Assembly: GCF_000224145.3 (NCBI RefSeq) | Contig: NC_020169.2 | Location: forward strand, 3,554,957-3,618,956 | Direction: 5' to 3' | Source of the DNA: Ciona intestinalis | Lineage: Eukaryota; Chordata; Ascidiacea; Phlebobranchia; Cionidae | Length of the DNA: 64,000 nucleotides | In this document: positions 37,521-48,694 of the stretch, piece after piece | Layout of the letters: each line of letters begins with the position of its first letter | How positions within the stretch are numbered: the stretch's first letter is position 1 | The notes under the pieces: model-generated | What the model saw: only the letters and a program-made list of their open reading frames with translations | What the model was told of the DNA's origin: nothing | The model's database searches: none | Program-made: the position numbers and the translations under genes

Positions 37521-40267
37521 TTAAGAGGCACTGAATCCATTCTCTTCAATAATCTTGGTGTAAATGGCAGCAGATTTTCTTGGTGTCCTGGTTTGATTTC
37601 CATCACTAAAATCAACATGGTGAAGTCCGAATCTCTCAGTATGACCTGCTGCCCACTCAAAGTTATCCATCAGTGTCCAAAGAAAATAACCTCTCAAATC
37701 AACACCATCCAATAAATGAGCTAGGAACAAATTTTATGTATTATGCATGTGTGTCCTTGGCAAGGCACTTAATGGCAATTGCTCCAATCTAGTGGTCACC
37801 AATAGCAAATTACACGGAAAAAATATTTACCCACAAATTTACATATGCATTGAAACATGTAAAATCATAAAGTTAGACTTACAGACCACACAGAATTACA
37901 GAGCTATGACTTATGAAGTTGTCCAGATACTCTACTGAGTAGTGAGACTATTTTTATTTAAATAAATTCAAAATTGGAAAAAAAAAATTTTTGAGATAAC
38001 AGCTTTTTGGTAAAAGCAGTAGTAATAATTATCCCCTTTTTTTAACTACCGGTTACCTTTGAGTGCCTCATTGAGGTATGAAGTTATGTAACAACATCTC
38101 TGTTCATCAACCAGCTGCTTGGTGTCACCTGGATCATTAACAGGGTTTTTGGTAGAGCAACCATTTTCCGTTATAATAATACTTGGATCTCCATAGGTCT
38201 TTGAAATGTAGTTCAGCAACTTTCTTAAGCCATTTGGAACAATGTAAAGCCATTCAGGAACCTTTGAGAAGAATTTTTGACATTTGGAAAATAATTTATC
38301 ATTTTTTATCAAACCTGCTCTTTCCCATGAAGAGTCAGGGTGAACATAAACAGCCAAGTCCGGATGCATCAGATAGTCTTGTGTTGCTTCACTTACAGGT
38401 TCCGCAAGTCTAGTTGTATAGTGATTTAAACCGAAAAAATCGTATGTACCTAAAAAGTAGTAAATTTAAATAGTAAAATANACCATGAGAGTTGGTTTTA
38501 AACCTTTGATAAGCTTCTTTTCCTCTTCTGTAAGCGTGGGCAACCTTGATTTTTCAAGACCTTGTGCTGTAGAGTTTTCAAGAATACATTTTTTCATAGA
38601 AGCTGGAAAGTCTCCATCACCATACACTGGATTGGCAAACCAACCAAGAGTCACCTAATATATTTGGGTTATATTGCAACTTCCGTAACTATGTATATAA
38701 CAGATATGGAAAAGTTTAAAACATGAAAATGGAATCGTAGTAATAAACAACTTCAGTAGTGCTGTTGGCAAGTGAAATGGATGATTATTTTTATACACCC
38801 AGGACCCAACCAGATTTTACATTTCATACGAGAATAATGGATACAGATACGTGAAATACCATTTACATCAATGTAAAACTGGGCAGCCTTGACATGCTCT
38901 GGGTTGGTTGGATCTTTTGGTTCACACCAGTCACTGTTCAACGTGATTGAGATTTGACCATTTTGTGTCTTCCGGTATTTAGTGTCGTATACACGGTAAG
39001 CATGTGCGTGAGCCAGTAGCATTGTTCGTGATACTTGATAGCAAGCATTTAATGGATCTGTAAATAAAGTGTTTAATGCATTAGGTTAGTGGGAAAATTT
39101 ACCAAAGCTAGGTTCAATATTTGCGCTAAGTGATAACGCATTTCGTGATAATTATAAATCATACCCGATGACAGCATTTGTTCTGAACAAATAGCTAGTA
39201 GTTAATTATTAAGAATTATATTGAACAAAATTTAACACAATTTTTCACCACAGCTAGTCAATGAACAACTTGGCAAGAATTCAAAACATGAATAAGTTCA
39301 ACTAACCCTTAATGCCTGGTGCATGTATACCATTGCCATAACCAAACCCACACTGAACATGGGGCTCATTAATTGTGATCCAAAGCTTTACACGATCTCC
39401 AAATTGAGAAAAGCAAAAGTCTGAATACTCCCTGAATTTTTCCACTATGTCATCACTTTGCCAGCCACCAATATCTTGAAGACTGTCGAAAAATTCTTGC
39501 ATAAGAAAATAAATCAGTATAGCATAACCTACTGTTTTGCATTAAACACCAGGAAAACAAGACGCTTACCATTGTGGAAGGTCCCAATGGTATATGGTGA
39601 CACAAGGTTTAATGTTACTTGCAAGCAGGGCATCTATAAACTTGTTATAAAAATCAACTCCTGCTGGATTTGGTGTAGAACTATCAGCAGTTGGCAAAAG
39701 CCTCGACCAGGAAAGTGAAAATCTGTAGTGTGTTGCTTTTAAGTTCTGAAAAGAATTAAAACAAAATTTATGATAAATAGCCAAAAAATAATCAGTGATC
39801 ACCCACAAAGTAACATACATGGTAACTAAAAATCTGGCATGGTAATCAAAAAATCAAGGTGTATGAAACAGAACTCCCATGTTATACCGACTGTCATTTC
39901 CAGCCATGCGGGAATACAGTTACTTTTATTCATTATTAAACTGTTAAATACAAAGTATCATTGCTTACTTTCAACATATTGATATCTTCTTGGTATTTAT
40001 GATAGCTGTCACATGTAATGTCACCATTTGTACCATCTTCAATGTGACCTGTATGTACAAATGTATCCCAAATACTTTGGCCTTTACCATCCTCATTCCA
40101 TGCTCCTAAAGTGATATATAAATAAGTCTGAAGAATGGGGAGATCATGTTTTTTTTTCCTTTTACAAACAACTTTAAATTACCTTCAATTTGATAAGAAG
40201 CAGTTGCAGCACCCCACATAAAACCCTTCCTAAAATGTCCTTTAGTAAGTTCGGTATTTTCTGACAT
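37521..40267 (-). CDS. Cytosolic GH1 beta-glucosidase
   Basis: About nine exons. The start is [20 protein letters not shown] (exon about 40182-40267). Exons then fall at about 39969-40107, 39570-39745, 39306-39497, 38860-39060, 38504-38656, 38320-38450, 38053-38262 and 37521-37718. Family 1 glycoside hydrolase landmarks are all present: [27 protein letters not shown], the acid/base Glu in ITINEP, the nucleophile Glu in IIITENG, and the C-terminal [16 protein letters not shown] with RFGLHHVDF. It hydrolyses beta-glycosides. There is no signal peptide, and length is near 480-500, as in cytosolic beta-glucosidases (GBA3-like) and not the multidomain secreted lactase. One undetermined base lies in an intron (38481). 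A SINE-tail sequence lies in the last intron. A five-codon upstream ORF precedes the start. Confidence 0.9.
37749..37830 (+). repeat. SINE tail fragment in GH1 last intron
   Basis: It contains TGTGTCCTTGGCAAGGCACT followed by TAATGGCAATTGC. The same CTTGGGCAA...GGCACTTAA signature is in the repeat at 42192-42305. Only the tail part is visible. Confidence 0.5.
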
Positions 40268-40813
40268 TGTATTTAATTACAATCAAACGACGGGCATTTA
40301 AATCTATAAAAAAATACAAGATAAGAAAAGTACTTAAACCTCTTTTGTTTTAAAATACTCAACTACTACACAAGCAAAGATATCCCGACCTTCTGTTCAA
40401 AGGTCTGTTTTGTTCTATTTTTATCAGAGATGTACCGGTATGAAAGTTAAACACACAAGAGTTAAACATTAACCCATGGTTGGAACATTTGACAGTTTAA
40501 AGTACTTGACAAGGCACACCCACAAATAAATAGAAGTTGCATTAATCAGGTGGCACAGAAGCAAGTACCTGGTTTTAAGTGAGTAAACACATTCAACATG
40601 CTGTTGGCATGCATAGAAGCAAATACACACTAATATCTATAAATAAGTAATAACAGTGAGTTGTGCATGTGAATGAATGATTACAGTGGGACAACAAATA
40701 CAGAGGTTGCAATGAACGAAAGAAATAATGATTAACAAAGTTTAAATTTAGTAACAACAAATATAAAAACAAACACTACAGCATCGTTAATATACATTAT
40801 TCCAGCAATGCAG
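40268..40813. other. Intergenic: GH1 upstream region
   Basis: About 545 bases between the GH1 start and the 3' end of the MYND-UBL gene. It includes a possible acceptor for the GH1 leader (TATTTTTTTATAG, minus strand, 40304-40316) and the small upstream ORF at 40283-40297. Otherwise unremarkable. Confidence 0.5.
40283..40297 (-). promoter_or_regulatory. Five-codon upstream ORF in the GH1 leader
   Basis: ATGCCCGTCGTTTGA (MPVV, stop) ends 15 bases before the GH1 start codon. It lies within the short leader that would remain if splicing uses the acceptor at 40304. Upstream ORFs can lower translation; this is inference. Confidence 0.4.
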
Positions 40814-41825
40814 TTAAAGATTGTTTCCAATGTGTAAAATAGCATCAACAAGATTTCCATTACTAAAACGAAGTCCTTTAACCGCCACATTCCTCGACAC
40901 AGAAAGTTGCTCCATGATCATCTCAATGTCTCCTGCATGCAAACCATCCTCATTCTCAGAAACTTCACCAACAGCCTGTAACATTTGGCATATATAAAAT
41001 TTCGAATATATGAAGTTACATGCCACTAAACAGGTCACACATTCTTACCATAATTACTTTGATTTTCTTAACAAACAAGACATCTTCTACAGTTTGCTCT
41101 GTTACAACAATACCCTTTGCTATTAGCTTGATCTTAGAGGGAAGTATATGGACTGTCTTGGATATTAATTCAATAATTTTCTTGGCTTGCAAAGTAGAAG
41201 GAATGAAAAGTTTATGTTTTGCATGATTACAGTGGACAGATATAGTTCTGCCACAAGTTTCAACACAAGTAGTTAACAAGCTTTCAGTTTTTAATTGAAG
41301 TTTGTCATTGTTTGAACTTTTTTCCACATTATTACACGAATCAGAGGAAAATACTTGACACAAATTCTTATGTTCCGGCCAATGTTTTATCTGGCAAGAT
41401 CTTGAACTAGGAACAAGATAAATATTGAACTTATTGTGTTACTTAGTTTGGTATTTGAGTATGGTTAGAAGCGAAGATTTACCACCATAGTGGAACAAAA
41501 TAAATATTGAAATTATTTTGTTACTTAGTTTGGTATTTGAGTATGGTTAGAAGCAAAGATTTACCATTTGGAATTAAATAAAGACCATACCGTGGAAGTA
41601 CACGAATTTAAATAAATAAACTGTCTTCCAAAACATACATTTTGACCACACCATATGTGTTACAGTTCGTTATAGGCATACAAATACCAACAAACAATTC
41701 TTAGTGCAAATGTATCTAAGTTAAAAAGAAACCTTGCTCACCACTCACCAGTAAAATGCGTTCCTGCAACGAGTGCATCGTTTCATAACTTTATTCAGAG
41801 TGTTACAAACGGCACAGCTCGACAT
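40814..41825 (-). CDS. Small MYND zinc finger / ubiquitin-like / UBA-like protein
   Basis: Three exons join in phase to about 200 residues. Exon 1 (start 41825, MSSCAVCNTLNKV) and the start of exon 2 together form a complete MYND zinc finger: CAVC, CTRC, then FYC|SRSCQIKHWPEHKNLC across the intron. After a Ser/Asn-rich linker, residues about 95-150 look like a ubiquitin-like domain (KLFIPSTLQAKKIIELISKT, then SKIKLIAKG and EDVLFVKKIKVIM). Exon 3 (40814-40976) ends in a UBA/NAC-alpha type helical bundle (DIEMIMEQLSVSRNVAVKGL and GNLVDAILHIGNNL), similar to the HYPK/NAC C-terminus. MYND fingers bind proline-rich peptides, and UBL/UBA modules link to ubiquitin pathways or the ribosome exit. I know no named family with this order; function is not assigned. 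Confidence 0.78.
41410..41580. repeat. Tandem duplication of about 95 bases in a MYND-UBL intron
   Basis: The stretch from TAAATATTGAACTTATTGTG through GGTTAGAAGCGAAGATTTACC is repeated about 95 bases later with few changes. It lies just upstream of the acceptor of exon 2. Confidence 0.75.
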
Positions 41826-42031
41826 TTTAACACGTGCAATTAATTATAGCTATATAAAAACGTTCAAAGAGCTACACAACGCATGAACTTTTAGTAATTC
41901 CTTTAGTAACAGTACGGAATATGCAGCTAAGGTTTATTGCGAAGTACTTTTCTCTTTCCCCTATTTCGAGAGAGTGCGGTGACGTCAGAGCAAAGCGATT
42001 TTGTGGTTTTGAAAGTTTGCTTTACCGAAAA

Positions 42032-42140
42032 TAGCAATGTAAACTGCAATTCAGGTTTGTCTTGAAAACAGCAATGTAAACTGCAATTCAGGTTTGTCTT
42101 GAAAACAGCAATGTAAACGGTAGTTCCGTTTTGTCTTTAA
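42032..42140. repeat. Three tandem copies of a 37-base unit
   Basis: GCAATGTAAACTGCAATTCA followed by GGTTTGTCTTGAAAACA is repeated, the third copy diverged. It lies upstream of the MYND-UBL gene. Confidence 0.8.
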
Positions 42141-42191
42141 GTTTATTTTTCAAAAACTTGATGATGTTTAACGAAAAATTAATTACCGCAA

Positions 42192-42305
42192 ATGGCGTTA
42201 AGTGCCTTGCCCTTTGCCCAAGGACACATACGCCCACAATAGTAGCAACGACGCGACTTGAACTAGTTACCTCTAGGTTACAGGCAGGCGCGCTGGCGCC
42301 GGACA
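42192..42305 (-). repeat. tRNA-derived SINE fragment
   Basis: On the minus strand it has a GC-rich box-A-like start (GCCAGCGCGCCTGCC), a good box B (AGTTCAAGTCG), then the tail signature GTGTCCTTGGGCAAAGGGC and GCACTTAA shared with the fragment at 37749. Confidence 0.6.
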
Positions 42306-42311
42306 CGTAGA

Positions 42312-43420
42312 TTTGCCCAAACCTTTTAGAACCCGGGTTTGGGCAAAGTTACTATAGACCAAGTTAGGAAACGGCGCTCGAGTTCGCCATTACGGACCCC
42401 ACAGAGCGTGAATCGCCTATACAAATGCATGGTCGGCATGTGTTCATTTAGTTCTTGTAAGCGATACAAAGCTAGAAAACACATATAGCGGTTGTTTTAA
42501 CATTTAAAATATAATTTCTAATATAAATCTTGTTATATAATATTAAATCTAAGAATTAATGTGAAGTAAATTAATATTTCGACTGGTTTTCGGCGTACAG
42601 CGTGGTTTAACAGGGTACTTTACGTTGGCGATTAAGACTAGCAGCAATCAGCTTAGTTTACATAATAGTATTTGATCATACCTACGAATCTACAGAACCA
42701 TTCTTTACTACATGTATAATCCAACATAAGTGAACATGCAGCTCCAAACTGCTTAAGCACTGGCAGATAAGGTGTTCGCGTTTTCCGATTTCATAAAGAC
42801 CCGTAAAGTACTAATTCAAGCAGAGGACAAAAAATAGTACCTCAGTATTGTTTTCCTCAATGTCACTTCGATATTAGGCAAATTTTACAAAGATACAATG
42901 TCACTTCGATATTAGGCAAATTTTACAAAGATATAAGTTTCGTTGCCGGATATAGGCTACGTGTTAAGTTTGTGAGCCAAAAAGTAAAATCACGACAATT
43001 TACATGCAAAACTGCAGGTAGATACATCAGTTTATGGTAATGTTATGCGTTTTTGTTTGTATTTTTATATTTTAAACATGTTCTTTTATGTTTTTGGCTA
43101 TGGTAATCTTGATATTTTCTGTTTTTTTACTCTTTAATCGATTTAGTGTTCAATTAAAGTTGATTATTTTTGTGAGGTTTATTATTGTGATAAGATATAA
43201 CATTAGTAAAAAGCCATTTTTACTCGCATCTTGCTTGGTTTTTAAAAAATCGCAAAATTTAAACGAAAAACAGCACCTAGCAATAATAAAATGCTATGCC
43301 GCGGGCTCCGTAATGGTGGTGTCTATGACGTCATGGACGCGCGACAATGGATAACAAGACTCGTTGTTTTACGATCCGTTTCCTAACTTGGTCTATACTA
43401 ACTTTGGGTTTGGGCAAACC
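42312..43420. mobile_element. DNA transposon derivative of about 1.1 kb with about 44-base inverted repeats
   Basis: The right end (about 43376-43420) reads CCGTTTCCTAACTTGGTCTA and ends GGGTTTGGGCAAACC. The left end (42312-42374) is its complement (TATAGACCAAGTTAGGAAAC plus GG), interrupted by about 20 extra bases that repeat GGGTTTGGGC. No transposase frame is visible inside, so it is non-autonomous. The superfamily is not identified. Confidence 0.7.
42858..42932. repeat. Direct repeat of about 39 bases
   Basis: AATGTCACTTCGATATTAGG followed by CAAATTTTACAAAGATA occurs twice in direct succession, inside the 42.3-43.4 kb element. Confidence 0.8.
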
Positions 43421-43427
43421 TACTTCG

Positions 43428-43750
43428 TGACGTCACATTTCTAGAAAAGAGCTTATTTACGTTATAATACCAATTGTGATTTATACTTTACCAATTCTTT
43501 GATCTTCTTGCTTCGCGCTTACAACGCAAATATAATTAGTATATACAAGTAATGTGCCTCGTATCCACGCAAAACGCGCATGGGGCCCCATGAAATAAAA
43601 CGTCGCCAAACGTCAGCGTAGAACAGTCTCGTATAGCTATGACGTAACATTAACGCTAGCGGTAGAGAGCGAAATCTAAACGATTGTGACGTAACAGAAC
43701 GCAGCGATTGAGAACTAAGATATTACGTGTGACGTCGCGAGTGACGTACT
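43428..43750. promoter_or_regulatory. CRE-type TGACGT cluster upstream of UNC93A-like copy 1
   Basis: A perfect TGACGTCA lies at 43428-43435. TGACGTAA or variants follow at 43640, 43687, 43730 and 43742, and another perfect site is inside the transposon (43326-43333). This density suggests binding by CREB/ATF-type factors, though this is inferred only from the motif. Confidence 0.4.
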
Positions 43751-43979
43751 AAGAACCGACGCAATTCATCAAAAAAATACGATAAAAGATTATATTATTG
43801 TATATAAAGTAAAGCATACTGTATTGTAGTATAAAGTAAGAGCTCTGAGCTCTTATATGTTAGCTTAGTGTAAATATTGCAATAGGGTCCCCTGGTTACA
43901 TATTTACGAATCATGAACTAGAACTTGTTATCTGCATTTAATGATTCGTAATATTACTTTCGCAGCAAGCAACTTTAAC

Positions 43980-46642
43980 ATGGAATGTAAAAGAGTTAAA
44001 GAAAGTGGTGTCATGGACTGCGACGCAGCAGGTAATGCAGTTGATTGAAAAATGTGATCTATTTATCTCAAATTTATTTTTCTGACAGCCTCCGAAAAAA
44101 TCGATAATAAACCAGAAACCAGCAATAAATCGATGTCTCGTTATCTGTACATACTTGGGTTAACGGTGATGTTCATCTACGGTTCTTATAGCGGTAAGTC
44201 ACTTGTCAGTGCAACGTTTTGATTTTAAGGTGCAACAAACTGCCATATCGATTCAACTTTCTCTTAACGACCTCGTGAGTATGCGCGTTTTTGCCACACA
44301 TTCTATTGTGCAATCATGCTCCGTTTTATCGTCGAACTCCCAGAGAAAAATACAACGGAAAAATTATGAAATAATACCAATTAACCACCGAATTTACGAA
44401 CAGGTGTGATCGGGTTAGAAAGCAGTATCAACATAGAAGGCGGCCTCGGCACCACCAGCGTTATGATCGTTTTCATCGTGTCTTCGTTTTCCAGCATTTT
44501 TCTTTTGCCTATCATCATTGATTTCCTGGGACCAAAGTTCGCTATTATACTTGGTGAACTTGGATTTGTTGCTTACATTGCATCCAACTTTTACCCAAGT
44601 ACGAAAACTGTTCAGTTAATTTAAGAGAAACATCTATGATATTTGTATTGTGTTTTTTCATCAGGCTGGTACACCCTCATTCCTGCGGCAGTGGTACACG
44701 GTATCACAGAAAGTGGCATGTGGGCCGGTGGGTCATGCTACGTTACTTTCCTTGCGAAGAAGCAATGGAAAAAAGAAACGCGACGCAACGAAGACAGTGG
44801 CCGATCGCAAGAAGCTTTGATTTATCAATACTTGGGAATTTATTACACCATGCTTTTTTGTGGGGACGTAAGTTTTTGTCTGGCGTTTCAAGCAACACTT
44901 TATTTTTCAAGCAACACTTTATATTTTCCCTTAGTTTAACTTGGAAGATGTCAACGAACTCACTTACGCAACATCCCTCGTATCTAGCAAGCTATAGGTC
45001 AAGAAAGTTGGCAAAAAGATACCTTATAAATATATCGTATATATGATTTAAATTTTTAGCTTATTGGAAGTGGAATAGACGCCGCAGTTTTACTCGGATT
45101 GCAGGACCATGGTGTTTCTAGCAAACCAACCAATAGCAGTATCATCAATGCAAGTTTCTTTAGTTCATCAACACTCCAATATTCTTCATTAGCAACAACC
45201 AACTCTACTTGGATGCCATTATTTGGATCAAATGTAACTCCTGAAATAAAGAACCCTTTGGCGTTATGTGGTTCGCAAGATTGCCAGGTATGTATATGGT
45301 AAGAAAGAGGATTTGTTCGTAAAGCTTGTATCATGAACAAAGCAGGGTATATAAAAAGTTTGCTTTATGTTTCATTACAGGCGGACTATATCTACGACTC
45401 CAGCGAGGACGATTTGGAGAAATTCCATCCAAGTAAAACGAGCATTTACTTTCTGCTTTCCTTATTCACAATCTGCCCCTTGATTTTTATTTGTTTACAA
45501 GCCATATTTCTCCCAAAGGCGTCAGTTAAAGATGACCAAACAAAAGATGGTAAATTGAGTTATTCTGTATATGATTTGCCTATACTATATTACAACTACA
45601 CCGCTTTTATTCTTAGAAGAAAGCAGAACACAATCAACAAAGACCAATCGGGTTTTAGCAAAAATGAAAGTAGAGTTAAAGGACACGTTTCGATTCGTGA
45701 TATCGCCGTTGCATCTGTTTATTGCACCTTTTATTTTCTACAATGGATTGTACTACGCGTACGTCATAACTGAATATACAAGAGCGTTTGTATCTTGTTC
45801 TATTGGAGTCGAAAAGGTGAGGACAAGGCACATTCGGTAATAAACTAATAATATTTACACAATTATATAATCGCACCGTCACGACTCTCAAGGAACGTTG
45901 TTAATTGTTAGAAACACGATTTGGCAGTGTGGGGAAAAGATGTTATAAAGGTAGTTTTTACCCCACAGTAATATAAATGTATACTATGGTTACCAAATTG
46001 TTAGGCTTCAAGACTGTATTACACAGTAATCTAATCGACGCTGGACCCTACAAAAGTATGTCTGTTTTAGTTGGGATTGGCAACTGGGGTTCTCGGTGCT
46101 TTTACCATATTTGGGACACTTATTGGTGGTCGTGTTCTATATCGACTTGGAAGAACGAAATATGCAATAGTGGTTGTATGTTGGCACTTAGGTACATTCT
46201 TATGTAGTAACTTTTGGCAACCACACCCCAACAATACATGGGTCATATACTTGCTTGGTGCTTTCCTTGGGATTGGACAAGGAGTTATAAACAACATGCT
46301 TGAAGGTAACGGTTGTGAATTCGATTAATAGCGACAGATTATATAAGTGCGTTACTTATCCTGAATTGTTATAGGTTATGACTAATAAATATTTGTAATG
46401 TTTACTTTTGTTTCATATTAGGTTTGACAGCACACTATTTTCGTGGCACTGAGGGCATCGCTTTCAGTGTTAAAAACTGTATTATGAATCTAGGAATTGT
46501 AGCTGGCACAGCGTGGAGCACCAGTCTATGCGTGTATGTGAAGATTTACATTTTAATTGGGATTATTTTGTTTTCGGTAGTGTGCTTTTTCATAGCAGAA
46601 ATGTTGTTTTTAAAACAAAAGAAAAAACGAGCTTCCATTTAA
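43980..46642 (+). CDS. UNC93A-like multi-pass membrane protein, copy 1
   Basis: About nine exons. It starts MECKRVKESGVMDCDAA (43980), with an acceptor-like TACTTTCGCAG 15 bases upstream, as in copy 2. Membrane exons follow: SMSRYLYILGLTVMFIYGSY, then GVIGLESSINIEGGLGTTSV with two spans (about 44405-44600), then WYTLIPAAVVHGITESGMWA (about 44664-44870). A glycosylatable lumenal loop (NSS, NAS, NST; about 45060-45288) precedes ADYIYDSSEDDLEKFHPSKT (45382 on). The MFS-like second half has ISPLHLFIAPFIFYNG, EYTRAFVSC, GRVLYRLGR, and the final exon 46424-46642 has TAHYFRGTEGIAFSVKN. UNC-93 family proteins are twelve-span MFS relatives; family members regulate K+ channels (worm) or escort Toll-like receptors (UNC93B1). 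The role here is unknown. A MITE fragment (about 45870-45965) sits in an intron. Confidence 0.85.
45870..45965. mobile_element. MITE fragment, GATGGGACACC family
   Basis: The interior (ACGACTCTCAAGGAACGTTG, TTAATTGTTAGAAACACGAT) and one eroded end (GTGTGGGGAAAAGATG) match the family. It lies within an intron of UNC93A-like copy 1. Confidence 0.4.
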
Positions 46643-47479
46643 AAAATAAACAGCAATCTATTCTAATACGGTGGTACGAAATCGTAGCCACAAGACAACG
46701 CATCGTTGTTTGATTTTGTCTACAGCAAGCTTATAATTCTTTGTATTAACATATTTTTTTAATGATTCTCAAAGCTTATTATAAATGATATGTTTTTGAA
46801 TTTTTTGTACGATATTGTTGACTTTGAATTCTTTTGATAAATTGTCGTTTTGGGGGGTTTTACCTTTAATCCTTTAGGTCGTTTTATACTGTTTTAAGTG
46901 CCAAAATAAAATCAAAATTGACAATAAGTCACAAAGTCACGAATCAGTAGTTGTGCAGACCACATGTATAAAGCTTGAACACAATTCGATGCAAACACGG
47001 TTGTTCTTTTGCTTTGATTATTGCCGTTGCAGTGGCAAAGTCTCATAGTTGTAGTAACAGTGGCAAAAGTGCCTTGGATAAACCTTGTGATGAGCAATGT
47101 GGCACGAATAAATGGTCAAATCAAGAATCGTGTGTCCATAACTGTTTAAATTGTATTAAGTTGAGTTACAGGCCAGATTCTTACCCTTAAATAAAATAAT
47201 ATACCATGTCGCAGTTAAGCACGAGCTGCATCGAAGCTACGGACAAACGTGAGGACAGCAAGAGTATATAGCTCTTACTGTCCTCACAACACAGAAAATA
47301 GGAGCCCAAACGGGGAAGACTCGGCGTATTTAGTTTCCTGTGTTCGCTGGAAAAACGCAAGATGAGCCGCTCAATCAGTTGCGCCAGACGTAACACCACT
47401 GTTTATTATACAATCTTATGCATTAGGTTAAATATGGGTAAACTATAATATTAAATCTGTACGCGCGGTCAACCGTTAT
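46643..47479. other. Intergenic downstream of UNC93A-like copy 1
   Basis: 3' UTR and spacer. Short frames on both strands have no domain or splice support. An AATAAA-type signal occurs near 46905-46910. Nothing else is recognised. Confidence 0.45.
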
Positions 47480-47860
47480 ACACTATGTTACTTTCCTTGG
47501 TAAGAAGCACTGGGAAAAAGCAAGGCGTGCAACGAAGGAAATGGCCTGTCGCAAGAAGCTTTGATTTATCGATGTGATTTATTGTAGGGAAGCAAGTACT
47601 TTCACGCAGTATGGCGTTTCAGGAACAACTTTAGGTTTCGCTCTTTTATAGTTAAACATAGGAGGTGTCAGCAAATTTACATATACATCAATTCTTCACA
47701 TATAGTAAGGTTAGAAAAGTTATGAAAAAATATCGAGGCTTGTACCGTTAACCCTATAGTATTGTAGGACTTTAATTAAAAAGACATCGCAGATTTATAT
47801 CGATTGCAAGGCCAAGGTGTTACAAGCAAACAAACCAATGGCAGTAAGACATTTGGAGTT
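47480..47860 (+). pseudogene. Broken UNC93A-like gene remnant
   Basis: Pieces match two successive exons of the neighbouring UNC93A genes at the nucleotide level. 47484-47565 matches the stretch encoding YVTYLGKKQWKK...SQEALIY. 47775-47850 matches the next exon start (GLQDHGV, SKPTNGS). The reading frame is interrupted by stops and shifts (for example TGTGATTTATTGTAG after the first piece), and the flanking exons are absent. It is a decayed relic of a further tandem copy. Confidence 0.7.
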
Positions 47861-47875
47861 TTTTTAGTTAGCTAA

Positions 47876-48570
47876 AGGCGGTTTCACACTACGGGCGGTA
47901 AAGACAATGGCGTTGGGAGAAAGCGATTATCGGCCGATATGTCTGCCTATGCATTTCTACAAGGATTCACACATAAATGTAAAAACGCCCTGTTCTGTTC
48001 GGCGGTTGGAAATTGAATGTATTCGTTTTAACGTAACTATGCGATAACAACAGAGGAAAATACACATGAAAAGCTATAATTTCGTTTACAGGCATTGGCT
48101 TTTAAAATTATTATAGCGCAGATGCCGAATTTATCATAAAATTAGATAATAGTATATCTGCTCCTATATTTCATATAGTTTGGTTTTATTTTATTATTTT
48201 TCCACAAACTAATTGAGCATTAATTAAACATATGCCCGTGTAATATTGAACTGTTGATTTTAACAATTATCGTAAACTACTCCAACAAATGCCATTTTCA
48301 ATATAGTTTGCCTGCAACAAAATATTACATTTTTACATTCTTACTTACTTGAAAATTATCTCCATGGTTTAATTTACAGCGAAATAGTTCACGCGAAAAG
48401 TATTACTTTTCGCGCCAAAGCGGTACATTGCTAGTGATCATCGGCAAAGTAGAAACTATTTTTAATCGAAATTTTGTCGCTCGAATTACTAGCGATAAGA
48501 GGAAGTGATGTCAGAAAATCGCCAGGCTCTCTCGAATCGCAAGCCATCGGCGCTAGTGTCAGCCCGCATT
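47876..48570. mobile_element. Possible non-autonomous inverted-repeat element
   Basis: The left side GGCGGTTTCACACTACGGGC resembles the complement of the right side (CGGCGCTAGTGTCAGCCCGC, about 48548-48567), with several mismatches. An internal hairpin (CGCGAAAAGTATTACTTTTC plus GCG, about 48391-48413) is present. There is no coding capacity. Weak. Confidence 0.3.
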
Positions 48571-48694
48571 TATATCTAAAAATACGTACGTTTGGTTACC
48601 CTTTTAGAAATAAAGGACTCTAACTTGTAATTTCCGTTTGGTTCGTGTGTTTATCATTTTGGCAGCAAGATTTTTGATTAGTATAAGTTGTGTC

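Larger units (their letters stand above)
41826..43979. other. Intergenic: between MYND-UBL gene and UNC93A-like copy 1
   Basis: A divergent interval of about 2.1 kb. It holds a triple 37-base repeat (42032-42140), a SINE (42192-42305), a 1.1 kb inverted-repeat element (42312-43420), a 39-base direct repeat inside that element (about 42858-42932), and a cluster of TGACGT motifs near 43.43-43.75 kb. No coding exon is seen. Confidence 0.6.

Noticed and set aside
44636-45046. 136-codon frame overlapping UNC93A-like copy 1
   Set aside because: Wrong frame relative to the conserved UNC93A exon sequence (WYTLIPAAVVHG), which matches copies 2 and 3.
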